Positions 1 through 4,697 of a stretch of 7,285 nucleotides of DNA are shown in pieces (the first letter of the stretch is position 1; every line of letters begins with the position of its first letter). This DNA is from Omnitrophica bacterium GWA2_52_8 (lineage in GTDB: Bacteria; Omnitrophota; Omnitrophia; Omnitrophales; Aquincolibacteriaceae): contig MHFC01000052.1 of NCBI GenBank assembly GCA_001804025.1, positions 1 through 7,285 of the forward strand, given 5' to 3'. The position numbers and the translations under genes were made by a program. The notes beneath the pieces were generated by a model. That model saw only the letters and a program-made list of their open reading frames with translations, did no database searches and had not been told where the DNA came from.

Positions 1-342
1 TTCCGCAAAGACAGTCTCGACAATCCCGAGCCCCTCAGGACCGAGGTTATTTTGGGCCACGATGGTGCGGTAAATCACGCCGCGGGCACTGTTCTCGGCC
101 GCAGCCACCGCAGCGGCATTGCCGCCGCTTTTCAGCCCTTCGACATAGCCGCGGCTGTTTTCTCCGAGCGCTCCCGCACGCTTCAGCTGCCGCAGCTCGG
201 CAAAATGCGCCTGCCGGGAAGCAATGGCGGCCGAAACTTCCGGCGTCATTTCTTTGATGTCATAACGCGCCGCCTGAGCGGGCAAAGCCGTCACCGCCAA
301 TAAAAAAATTAAAAATCCTGCCGGTTTTAGCAAACGTTTCAT
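1..342 (-). CDS. ydbL: YdbL-like DUF1318 periplasmic protein (3' end outside window)
   Basis: This frame is open from an ATG at 342 to the window edge, giving 114 visible codons with no stop. Residues 1 to about 24 form a signal peptide: basic MKRLLK, a hydrophobic stretch, then ALPAQA before ARYD. The mature part has the DUF1318 pattern: a short Gly/Asn/Tyr segment (GENSRGYVEGL, about 60-70), then N-S-A-R near 85, IYRTIVAQNNL and a C-terminal GIVETVFAE. E. coli YdbL is about 108 residues, so only a short tail should be missing. The start overlaps the stop of the ynbE-like gene by ATGA, which implies translational coupling. In E. coli, YdbL is encoded with YdbH and YnbE and is thought to help that pair assemble; the same role here is inferred from family and gene order. 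No alternative function is apparent. Confidence 0.8.
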   Translation of the reverse strand, partial: MKRLLKPAGFLIFLLAVTALPAQAARYDIKEMTPEVSAAIASRQAHFAELRQLKRAGALGENSRGYVEGLKSGGNAAAVAAAENSARGVIYRTIVAQNNLGPEGLGIVETVFAE

Positions 343-539
343 GACGACTTCCCTCCCTGCGCCACCATATCTTCGATGCCGTTGGCCGATTGTTTCAGCC
401 CCCGGATATCCACCACGACGTTGGCGTTAATCGTGATCGGCCGGTTCGGATCGCCCACGGCCTTGACCGTACAGCCGGCCAATAGCCCGGCGGCGATAAT
501 CATTTTCAGGACTCTCCCTGCGGCGTGCGGATATTTCAT
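339..539 (-). CDS. ynbE: YnbE-like outer-membrane lipoprotein
   Basis: A 66-residue lipoprotein. Residues 1-22 form a signal peptide with lipobox L-L-A-G-C, so Cys23 is the predicted lipidated residue. The mature part carries PNRPITINANVVVDI (about 31-45), which matches the P-I-T-I-N-x-N-V strand typical of YnbE. In E. coli, YnbE sits in the outer membrane and pairs by beta-strand addition with the end of YdbH, making an intermembrane bridge for phospholipid transport, redundant with TamB and YhdP. Residue 30 is Asp; the mature protein starts CTVKAV, with no Asp at +2 that would signal inner-membrane retention. It overlaps both neighbours by ATGA (536-539 and 339-342), so the three genes form one tightly coupled operon. 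The family call rests on lipobox, size, the PITIN motif and neighbours; the transport role is inferred from E. coli. Confidence 0.85.
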   Translation of the reverse strand: MKYPHAAGRVLKMIIAAGLLAGCTVKAVGDPNRPITINANVVVDIRGLKQSANGIEDMVAQGGKSS

Positions 540-1381
540 TTCGCCTCGATCCTGACCAGCCCCACCAGCTGGGCGGCCTGCATGAATGCCTTGCTGTCTT
601 CGACGATGACCTTCAAGTTTAAATTCAAATTTAGATTATAGTCCGGAACCAGAATATGTAAAAAGATCTTTAATGCAGGCTCCCCTTCCAAAAGGTCAAT
701 ATTGAGGTCCGCCTCCCGGTATCCGACCAGCTTGAGGTCGTCTACAGCCGCCAGCAGCCGGGCCTGGGCCGGAGGCAGAAACGGCGCCAGGATGTCAAAA
801 AACCGCGACTGCAGGCGTCCGCCGGGGGGCGTCACCTTGAGCGTCATCCAAAACGTGTCCTTCCCGGCAAAGTTCGTCTTGATCACAAAATGGCCCGTAA
901 AAAACCCCGAGGCCCCCGCAAGATTGTCCGGATTGAGCACTTCGAGTTCCTTCAAATCAAGCCCGCTGAACTGCCCGGTGATTTCCATGACCGGCGCCAG
1001 CGGATCTTTGAGCACAACCCTGCCGGCAATCCCGGGAAGCTCCGAACCCAGCGGCCGGAGTGAGCCGAAGAGAATTTCCAGCGCCCGCCCCTTTAAAAAA
1101 TCCGCAAGCGAGTTGACACTTTCGATGTCATGAATTTCAAACGCGAACGGACCTTCATGCGTTTGATACTGTCCCGTAACTTTTGGAATTTTAAAATGAA
1201 GCGACCGCTCGAGCGTGACTCCGGAAATATCGAGCGTGTCCGCAAAAAAAAGTTGCTGCGTATGATTGACATAGGCTTCGAGGACCCGCTCAAGCCAAAG
1301 GTTACGCGATAGACAAAGCCCTGCAGCCGCAATCGCGGTGCCGATGAAGAGATAGAAGATGATTCTGAAAAGTTTTTTCAT
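536..1381 (-). CDS. ydbH: short YdbH-like (AsmA-like) intermembrane transport protein
   Basis: A 281-residue protein with one N-terminal membrane helix (about residues 5-24, basic MKKLFR before it). A long periplasmic part follows, made of alternating short hydrophobic beta strands. Near the C terminus, Y-N-L-N-L-N-L-N-L-K-V (about 248-258) is a clear amphipathic strand, as expected at the end of a beta-groove lipid channel. E. coli YdbH is roughly 880 residues, so this would be a strongly reduced form, resembling only the C-terminal portion. The assignment depends largely on its overlap (ATGA) with a YnbE-like lipoprotein and a YdbL-like gene. A GspN-like protein, which has similar size and fold, is the main alternative. 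The ATG at 1381 lacks a good Shine-Dalgarno. TATACT on the minus strand (1398-1393) could be a -10 box only a few bases upstream, which would give a leaderless or very short leader mRNA. Confidence 0.65.
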   Translation of the reverse strand: MKKLFRIIFYLFIGTAIAAAGLCLSRNLWLERVLEAYVNHTQQLFFADTLDISGVTLERSLHFKIPKVTGQYQTHEGPFAFEIHDIESVNSLADFLKGRALEILFGSLRPLGSELPGIAGRVVLKDPLAPVMEITGQFSGLDLKELEVLNPDNLAGASGFFTGHFVIKTNFAGKDTFWMTLKVTPPGGRLQSRFFDILAPFLPPAQARLLAAVDDLKLVGYREADLNIDLLEGEPALKIFLHILVPDYNLNLNLNLKVIVEDSKAFMQAAQLVGLVRIEAK

Positions 1382-1465
1382 AGGCGCAAAACAGTATACG
1401 GGAAAGCGGACGGAACGCTAGAAGGTTGGGGTGGGCGATACATGGCTTTCCAACCAACACCAGTA

Positions 1466-1500
1466 TTTGGCAACTATCCACTATCAACTAATGACTATCG
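1466..1500. repeat. degenerate ACTATC/AACTA short repeats
   Basis: The segment holds several imperfect copies of a 7-8 base word (caactatcc, actatcaact, atgactatcg). It covers the stop codon (1495-1497) of the upstream zinc-ribbon gene, so that gene's last codons are written in repeat sequence. The role is unknown. Confidence 0.4.
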
Positions 1501-2157
1501 TCTATTCCCCGGCTTGGCGTGTTTTCTTTTCGGAGAACCATGGCGCAGAGGACCGACGATTTCGGAAACCGTCACCCTGCCGACGCCCCCCTTGCGGAAC
1601 ACCTTCACATGCCTTTCATTCCCGGGCTCCGGGATGTGTCCGCCGCCGGCTTTGGGAGGATGCGACTTCGCCTTGCGCTTCGCAAAACATTCCTTGCAGT
1701 AAACCGGCCGGTCTCCGGTCGGTTTGAACGGGACCTCGCAATCCGCCTGGCAATCCGAGCACACCGCCTGATGAAGCGGCCTCCCGCCCCGGTGCGGATG
1801 CTGACCCTGTCCATGTCCCTGGCTGTGCCCGGCATGAGGCCCTTGATTATGATTGCCGTGATTTTGCCGCGTCCCTTGCGGCGGCGGCTGACGATGATGC
1901 TGCGGGCGCTCGTGCGGCTCGTGCCGGTCATGCCTCCGCGGCTCCTGACGCTGTCCCGGTTCCGGCTCTGATACCGGGCCGGATGCCCGGCTGCCCTGCC
2001 GGTCCAGTATGAGGTCTAATTTTCTCTCCAGCCCTTCGAGCCGCTGGGCAATCCCCATCATCGCCGCAATCAGGTCCGGCGTTTCCTGCCGCTTCTCCGC
2101 CGCGCTCCCTGCGGAACGCTTGGACGGCTTTACTTTTACTTTCGTTTTTTTCTTCAT
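1495..2157 (-). CDS. CxxC-x17-CxxC zinc-ribbon protein with His/Gln-rich linker
   Basis: A 220-residue protein in three parts. Residues 1-18 are very basic (MKKKTKVKVKPSKR). Residues 25-55 look like an amphipathic helix or coiled coil (IAQRLEGLERKLDLILDRQ). Residues 60-128 are low complexity, rich in His, Gln, Pro, Gly and Arg. A zinc ribbon follows: Cys133-x2-Cys136, 17 residues, Cys154-x2-Cys157, with V-P-F-K-P-T-G-D-R-P-V-Y-C-K-E-C-F between, the pattern of a small domain family widespread in environmental bacteria. The tail to 220 is basic. The start is supported by AAGGA about 7 bases before ATG. The ribbon and basic ends suggest nucleic-acid or ribosome contact; this is inference and the function is unknown. 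It is separated from the ydbH-like operon by 113 bases and may be transcribed on its own or read into it. Confidence 0.85.
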   Translation of the reverse strand: MKKKTKVKVKPSKRSAGSAAEKRQETPDLIAAMMGIAQRLEGLERKLDLILDRQGSRASGPVSEPEPGQRQEPRRHDRHEPHERPQHHRQPPPQGTRQNHGNHNQGPHAGHSQGHGQGQHPHRGGRPLHQAVCSDCQADCEVPFKPTGDRPVYCKECFAKRKAKSHPPKAGGGHIPEPGNERHVKVFRKGGVGRVTVSEIVGPLRHGSPKRKHAKPGNRR

Positions 2158-2356
2158 AAGATTCCTTTTTTAGATTAAGAGTCCGTGATTTTTATTCCCC
2201 GTACCTTTGGGTCCGTACATAGTACCTAAAAACCGGCGGCGAAACAATGCAGAGAATTGACGTCCCTTTTAATTCCGGTATCTGCTATCCGACACCTGAC
2301 TTCCGACATCTGATGTCTAACATCTGATTTCTCTATGTCTTTTAATGTTTTGCCAT
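2158..2356. other. intergenic, degenerate CATCTGA repeats
   Basis: No gene is seen. From about 2291 to 2330 there are three imperfect units of about 14 bases built on GACATCTGA (starts near 2291, 2305 and 2320). The 5' leader of the zinc-ribbon gene lies at its left end. Confidence 0.4.
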
Positions 2357-2424
2357 CCCCGGCTGGTTTTTCATTAAACCAGCACGGGGAAGTACGAGGG
2401 CCAATGAAGCCCTCGTCATCCCCG
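2357..2424. repeat. double-hairpin repeat element, copy 1
   Basis: Two hairpins stand side by side. The first pairs CCCCG + GCTGGTTT (2357-2369) with AAACCAGC + CGGGG (2376-2389), with one bulged base. The second pairs ACGAGGGC (2394-2401) with GCCCTCGT (2409-2416) around a CAATGA loop region, closed by CGGGGA (2385-2390) and TCCCCG (2419-2424). Since 2385-2389 is used by both, the two folds are mutually exclusive. A related element is at 6445-6527. Confidence 0.7.
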
Positions 2425-2516
2425 AATGCTTGTGTCGGGGATCCAGTTTTTTTGTGACGGCGTTCACAGAACCGGTTCTATGCTCCTAGATTCCCGCTAA
2501 ATACATGCGGGAATGT
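2415..2516. repeat. REP-like palindromic element, long copy
   Basis: It starts GTCATCCCCGA and ends GCGGGAATGTA, so the ends are imperfect inverted repeats. Inside are hairpin ATCCCCGA-N9-TCGGGGAT (2418-2442), the perfect 12-bp palindrome AGAACCGGTTCT (2468-2479), and hairpin ATTCCCGC-N9-GCGGGAAT (2490-2514). Its first 33 bases are identical to 2548-2580. It fits the class of dispersed intergenic elements of the GTCATcCCCG...CGGGAATGAC type. Confidence 0.75.
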
Positions 2517-2547
2517 AAAAAATAATGATTCAAATTATTCCCTTTTT

Positions 2548-2613
2548 GTCATCCCCGAATGCTTGTGTCGGGGATCCAGTCTTTAGATTCCCGATAAAAA
2601 CACTCGGAATGAC
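2548..2613. repeat. REP-like palindromic element, short copy
   Basis: The first 33 bases equal those at 2415-2447, including the hairpin ATCCCCGA-N9-TCGGGGAT (2551-2575). It ends ATTCC...GGAATGAC (2587-2613). The outer ends GTCATCCCCGA and TCGGAATGAC are imperfect inverted repeats. It lacks the middle palindrome of the longer copy. Confidence 0.75.
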
Positions 2614-2647
2614 AGTTCACAAATATCAAAAGACTTTGAATGATTAC

Positions 2648-2863
2648 TTAGACTTCTTTCGGTGAGACGGCTTCTTCACAAGAAGAACTGCGGTGGCGGG
2701 CAAAACCAAGATGACCGTCATAACAGCCGTAGCAGCAGAAAACAAGCCCGGTCCGTTTGCTCCGGCACGTGCTGACCGAACACAAATAATAGACCGCCCT
2801 GAACCCGATCGGTTTCTTGCAGGTATTACAGACCTTCCAGAAATCTTTGCCCGTCTCGGTCAT
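2648..2863 (-). CDS. small Cys-rich zinc-finger-like protein
   Basis: A 71-residue protein with Cys12-x2-Cys15, Cys28-x4-Cys33, Cys43/Cys44 and Cys47, then His51, His57 and Cys62. The spacing fits a small double zinc-binding fold. The core runs V-C-N-T-C-K-K-P-I, then Y-Y-L-C-S-V-S-T-C, K-R-T-G-L-V-F-C, and G-H-L-G-F-A-R-H-R. It resembles an uncharacterised family of short bacterial proteins with a Y-x-C-S-V-S-T-C-x-x-K-R-T-G core, recalled from memory and not searched. An AGG lies 10-12 bases before the ATG, a weak ribosome site. It points away from hipB across the AT-rich control region, where a TATACCC half-site (2941-2947) could touch its promoter. No function can be assigned; protein or RNA binding are the obvious guesses. 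Confidence 0.75.
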   Translation of the reverse strand: MTETGKDFWKVCNTCKKPIGFRAVYYLCSVSTCRSKRTGLVFCCYGCYDGHLGFARHRSSSCEEAVSPKEV

Positions 2864-2940
2864 TGCTTACCTGGCCTTCTTTTAGATTCGGACAGTTCAA
2901 ATTAAATTCTAAGCAAAATACAACGCTTTCTATTTTTTGT

Positions 2941-2947
2941 TATACCC
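2941..2947. promoter_or_regulatory. operator half-site TATACCC
   Basis: The seven bases TATACCC are identical to the left arm of the strong hip operator. The expected right arm (2952-2958, GAAGCTT) is decayed. If it is a site, its centre is 41 bp from the next operator, the same step as between operators 2 and 3. Confidence 0.35.
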
Positions 2948-2981
2948 AATAGAAGCTTTTACTTTAGACTATCATATAATA

Positions 2982-2999
2982 TATACCCTTTAGGGTATA
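2982..2999. promoter_or_regulatory. hip operator 1
   Basis: TATACCC-TTTA-GGGTATA has perfect 7-bp arms around 4 bases. It is the best match of three such sites upstream of hipB. HipB proteins bind palindromes of this general kind (TATCC-N8-GGATA in E. coli), so autoregulation is likely. Confidence 0.7.
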
Positions 3000-3012
3000 A
3001 GTAAATATTTTG

Positions 3013-3030
3013 AATACCTTATCGGGTATA
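3013..3030. promoter_or_regulatory. hip operator 2
   Basis: AATACCT-TATC-GGGTATA has a consensus right arm and a left arm with two changes. Its centre is 31 bp after operator 1. Confidence 0.6.
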
Positions 3031-3043
3031 AATTAAATAAAAT

Positions 3044-3073
3044 TTGATTTATCTATACCCTATATGGTATAGT
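3044..3073 (+). promoter_or_regulatory. possible hipB promoter overlapping operator 3
   Basis: TTGATT (3044-3049) and TATAGT (3068-3073) are separated by 18 bases, with the -10 inside operator 3. Transcription would start only about 8 bases before the hipB ATG, so a leaderless mRNA is possible. TTGAAT (3010-3015) with TTAAAT (3033-3038) is an alternative that would give a normal leader. Confidence 0.3.
3054..3071. promoter_or_regulatory. hip operator 3
   Basis: TATACCC-TATA-TGGTATA has six of seven arm positions paired, and the flanking C3053/G3072 extend the symmetry. It ends 16 bases before the hipB ATG, so bound HipB would block initiation. Confidence 0.7.
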
Positions 3074-3087
3074 TTTTTGCAAAGCCA

Positions 3088-3315
3088 ATGGAAAACATCG
3101 GGAATCATATCAAAGCCCTGCGCAAGAAAGCAAACCTGACTCAAGAAGAGTTTTCTAAACGAGTCGGCGTTGGGCTGCGCTTTATCCGCGATCTTGAACA
3201 GGGTAAAGCAAGCGTTCGCCTTGATAAGGTCAATCAGGTTCTCGAATTTTTAGGCCATCATCTGGAGATTGTTTCAAATCATGAACAAAAAAATATTCCG
3301 GACAGCAAAAGTTAA
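3088..3315 (+). CDS. hipB: HipB-like XRE-family antitoxin/repressor (Y4mF type)
   Basis: A 75-residue, single-domain helix-turn-helix protein. Residues 4-57 are an XRE fold: I-G-N-H-I-K-A-L-R-K-K-A, L-T-Q-E-E-F (helix 2), then V-G-V-G-L-R-F-I-R-D-L-E-Q-G-K (recognition helix, about 27-40) and L-D-K-V-N-Q-V-L-E-F-L-G. The G-L-R-F-I-R-D-L-E-Q-G-K core is the hallmark of Y4mF/HipB antitoxins encoded beside HipA kinases. It should dimerise, bind the three TATACCC/GGGTATA sites upstream and repress the module, alone or with its partners. No Shine-Dalgarno is visible before the ATG, which fits a leaderless or weakly translated message. Its last 35 bases overlap hipS in another frame, so the two are translationally coupled. 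Confidence 0.9.
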   Translation: MENIGNHIKALRKKANLTQEEFSKRVGVGLRFIRDLEQGKASVRLDKVNQVLEFLGHHLEIVSNHEQKNIPDSKS

Positions 3316-3610
3316 TTATCAAAGCCGGCTGGCCGGCATTTTGTCTGAAACTGAAAAGGGCTGCCAATTTGCATATGACCAAAACTATCTGAGAAGCGGC
3401 GGAAAACCTATTTCCGTTTCGCTTCCGCTGCGTCCGGAGCCCTATGAATCGGAAAAACTCTTCAGTTTTTTTGAAGGCCTTTTACCCGAAGGCTGGTATC
3501 TTGACATTGTCCGCGCAACGGAAAAAATTGACGCTAAAGATTCCTTCAGCCTTTTGCTTGCGACAACAGGCGACACCATCGGCGCCGTCACCATTCAAAA
3601 ACCGGAATAA
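3281..3610 (+). CDS. hipS: HipS-like protein: detached HipA N-terminal subdomain
   Basis: A 109-residue protein matching only the first subdomain of HipA (Couple_hipA type). Strands come first: I-F-R-T-A-K-V-N and L-A-G-I-L, then F-A-Y-D and P-I-S-V-S-L-P-L (43-50). F-F-E-G-L-L-P-E-G-W occupies 63-72, and G-D-T-I-G-A-V-T-I (97-105) is close to the stop. In the three-gene HipBST system of E. coli O127, this small protein, not HipB, is the antitoxin that neutralises HipT, reportedly by putting a conserved Trp into the kinase active site; Trp72 here is a candidate. The ATG at 3281 is chosen over an in-frame TTG at 3269. GGAG at 3264-3267 precedes it, slightly far away. It overlaps hipB by 35 bases and ends 4 bases before hipT. 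Confidence 0.85.
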   Translation: MNKKIFRTAKVNYQSRLAGILSETEKGCQFAYDQNYLRSGGKPISVSLPLRPEPYESEKLFSFFEGLLPEGWYLDIVRATEKIDAKDSFSLLLATTGDTIGAVTIQKPE

Positions 3611-3614
3611 GGTC

Positions 3615-4475
3615 ATGGATTCCAAATTCTTGAAAGAAATGTTCGGAACAAATCAGCTTCCGAGGATTTCCTTGGCCTTGCAGGATATTCCGCTTAAAGC
3701 GCAGGACATGGCCGGAAAAATGTCGATCTCCGGAGTTCAGCCCAAGCTATCGCTCAAATTGGACAAAAAACTGGGAGAACTTGTCGTCGCCCCAACCGGC
3801 GGAACCTATATTTTTAAGCCGCAAATTTCCGCATTTCCGCACATCCCCGAAAATGAAAATTGCTGCATGGATATCGCCGGCGCACTGGCCATTCACGTCC
3901 CGCCTCATTGCCTCCTGGCATTAAAAGACGGAACGTTTGCTTACATCGTGAAGCGTTTTGACCGGCGCGGGGGGAAAAAGATTCATCAGGAAGATTTTTA
4001 TCAAATCCTCGAAAAAACAGATAAATATCTGGGGTCTCTGGAACAAATCGGCAAGAAACTCAAAGAAGTCTCGGCTGTCCCCGGCCTTGATGTCCAACTG
4101 TTCTTTGAACGGGTTGTCTTGAGTTTCCTGCTCGGAAACGGGGATGCGCACTTTAAGAATTTTTCGATCTCCTATCAGGATGAGGGCGTCCGGCTTTCAC
4201 CTGCCTATGATATTGTTTCTTCAAAGCTGGTTATCCCCAAGGAAGAAGATTCGGCTCTAACAATCAATGGCAAAAAAAACAATCTCACGCATCACGATTT
4301 TGCCACTTTAGCCGAATCTTTAAAAATTCCGCAAAAGGTCCGCTACGAAAAGTTTTCGGGGAAAGCGGCGTTCATAAAACAATTAATTCAAGAGAGCCGG
4401 CTTCCCCAAGATTTCAAAGCGAAATTTATCGAAATCGTTATCTCCCGCTATGAACGGCTAAAAATTCCCGCTTAG
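3615..4475 (+). CDS. hipT: HipT-like Ser/Thr kinase toxin
   Basis: A 286-residue HipA-fold kinase without the usual N-terminal subdomain, which is supplied by the gene upstream. The Gly-rich loop is M-S-I-S-G-V-Q-P-K-L-S-L (36-47); its S-I-S pair (Ser37, Ser39) matches the place where E. coli O127 HipT is reported to autophosphorylate. Y-I-F-K-P gives the ATP-binding Lys68, and I-V-K-R-F-D-R is at 111-117. The catalytic loop is G-N-G-D-A-H-F-K-N (174-182), with Asp177 and Asn182. The metal-binding Asp199 lies in S-P-A-Y-D-I-V. All catalytic residues are present, so it should be active. HipA and HipT phosphorylate aminoacyl-tRNA synthetases (GltX and TrpS in E. coli), halting translation; the target here is unknown. 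The frame stays open upstream to 3444 inside hipS, but the ATG at 3615 directly follows the hipS stop. Confidence 0.9.
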   Translation: MDSKFLKEMFGTNQLPRISLALQDIPLKAQDMAGKMSISGVQPKLSLKLDKKLGELVVAPTGGTYIFKPQISAFPHIPENENCCMDIAGALAIHVPPHCLLALKDGTFAYIVKRFDRRGGKKIHQEDFYQILEKTDKYLGSLEQIGKKLKEVSAVPGLDVQLFFERVVLSFLLGNGDAHFKNFSISYQDEGVRLSPAYDIVSSKLVIPKEEDSALTINGKKNNLTHHDFATLAESLKIPQKVRYEKFSGKAAFIKQLIQESRLPQDFKAKFIEIVISRYERLKIPA

Positions 4476-4493
4476 CTGCATGATGGCTCCGCG

Positions 4494-4521
4494 ACAATTG
4501 TCCGGCCGGCCGGACAATTGT
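4494..4521. repeat. perfect 28-bp palindrome
   Basis: ACAATTGT, CCGGCCGGCCGG and ACAATTGT join into a perfect 28-bp palindrome without a spacer. Each of the three blocks is itself palindromic. It lies 18 bases after the hipT stop. No T-run follows, so it is not a standard terminator; an mRNA-end stabiliser, cruciform or protein-binding site are possible. Confidence 0.85.
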
Positions 4522-4554
4522 GCGTATTCCGCTGAAAGCGACCCATTCAGAGGA

Positions 4555-4627
4555 GGAGGCGTTACCAATAGTGACAGCCTCGCTGCTTAATTCAGCCTGT
4601 CACTATTAGGGCCGCCTCCGTTTTTTT
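4555..4627 (+). terminator. terminator-like hairpin after hipT
   Basis: A 23-base arm (4555-4577, starting GGAGGCG and ending AATAGTGACAG) pairs with 4597-4619 with few mismatches, around a 19-base loop. A G and seven T follow (4620-4627). It could end hipBST transcription, although it is also the first part of a mobile-looking repeat. Confidence 0.6.
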
Positions 4628-4682
4628 GTTTTTTGCTCAAAACCTCAATGACTGTCCCCTCAAACGGTGTCTGTCACCTTGT
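4555..4682. repeat. 128-bp dispersed repeat, copy A
   Basis: The unit holds the hairpin plus a conserved tail (CTCAAAACCTCAATGACTG, then CCCCTCAAACGGTG, then TCTGTCACCTTGT). It matches 6633-6760 over 128 bases with no gaps and about 7 differences, all in the hairpin loop or at two stem positions; the tail is identical. The orientation is the same. Confidence 0.85.
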
Positions 4683-4697
4683 CATGTCACCTTGTCA
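4672..4697. repeat. tandem 13-mer covering the pit stop codon
   Basis: TGTCACCTTGTCA occurs twice without a gap (4672-4684, 4685-4697). The second unit contains the TGA stop (4687-4689 on the minus strand) and the last three codons (V-T-R) of the phosphate transporter gene. Confidence 0.75.

Noticed and set aside
1519..1971. 150-codon plus-strand frame opposite the zinc-ribbon gene
   Set aside because: It is the antisense of a GC-rich gene with clear CxxC motifs and a Shine-Dalgarno. The plus frame is Arg/Leu-rich without any recognisable domain.
2415..2580. CRISPR-like repeats (33-base identical pair)
   Set aside because: There are only two copies with a 100-base gap, each palindromic and ending in different hairpins. 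There is no regular spacer series and no cas genes.
3269..3280. TTG start for hipS four codons upstream
   Set aside because: GGAG at 3264-3267 touches this TTG too closely to serve it, and the ATG at 3281 begins a normal HipS N terminus.
3444..3614. Upstream extension of hipT
   Set aside because: It would lie entirely inside hipS in another frame, while an ATG at 3615 directly follows the hipS stop and gives the expected HipT start before the Gly-rich loop.
4494..4521. Rho-independent terminator for hipT
   Set aside because: The stem is perfect but no T-run follows, and there is no loop in the fully paired form. The hairpin at 4555-4627 is the better terminator candidate.
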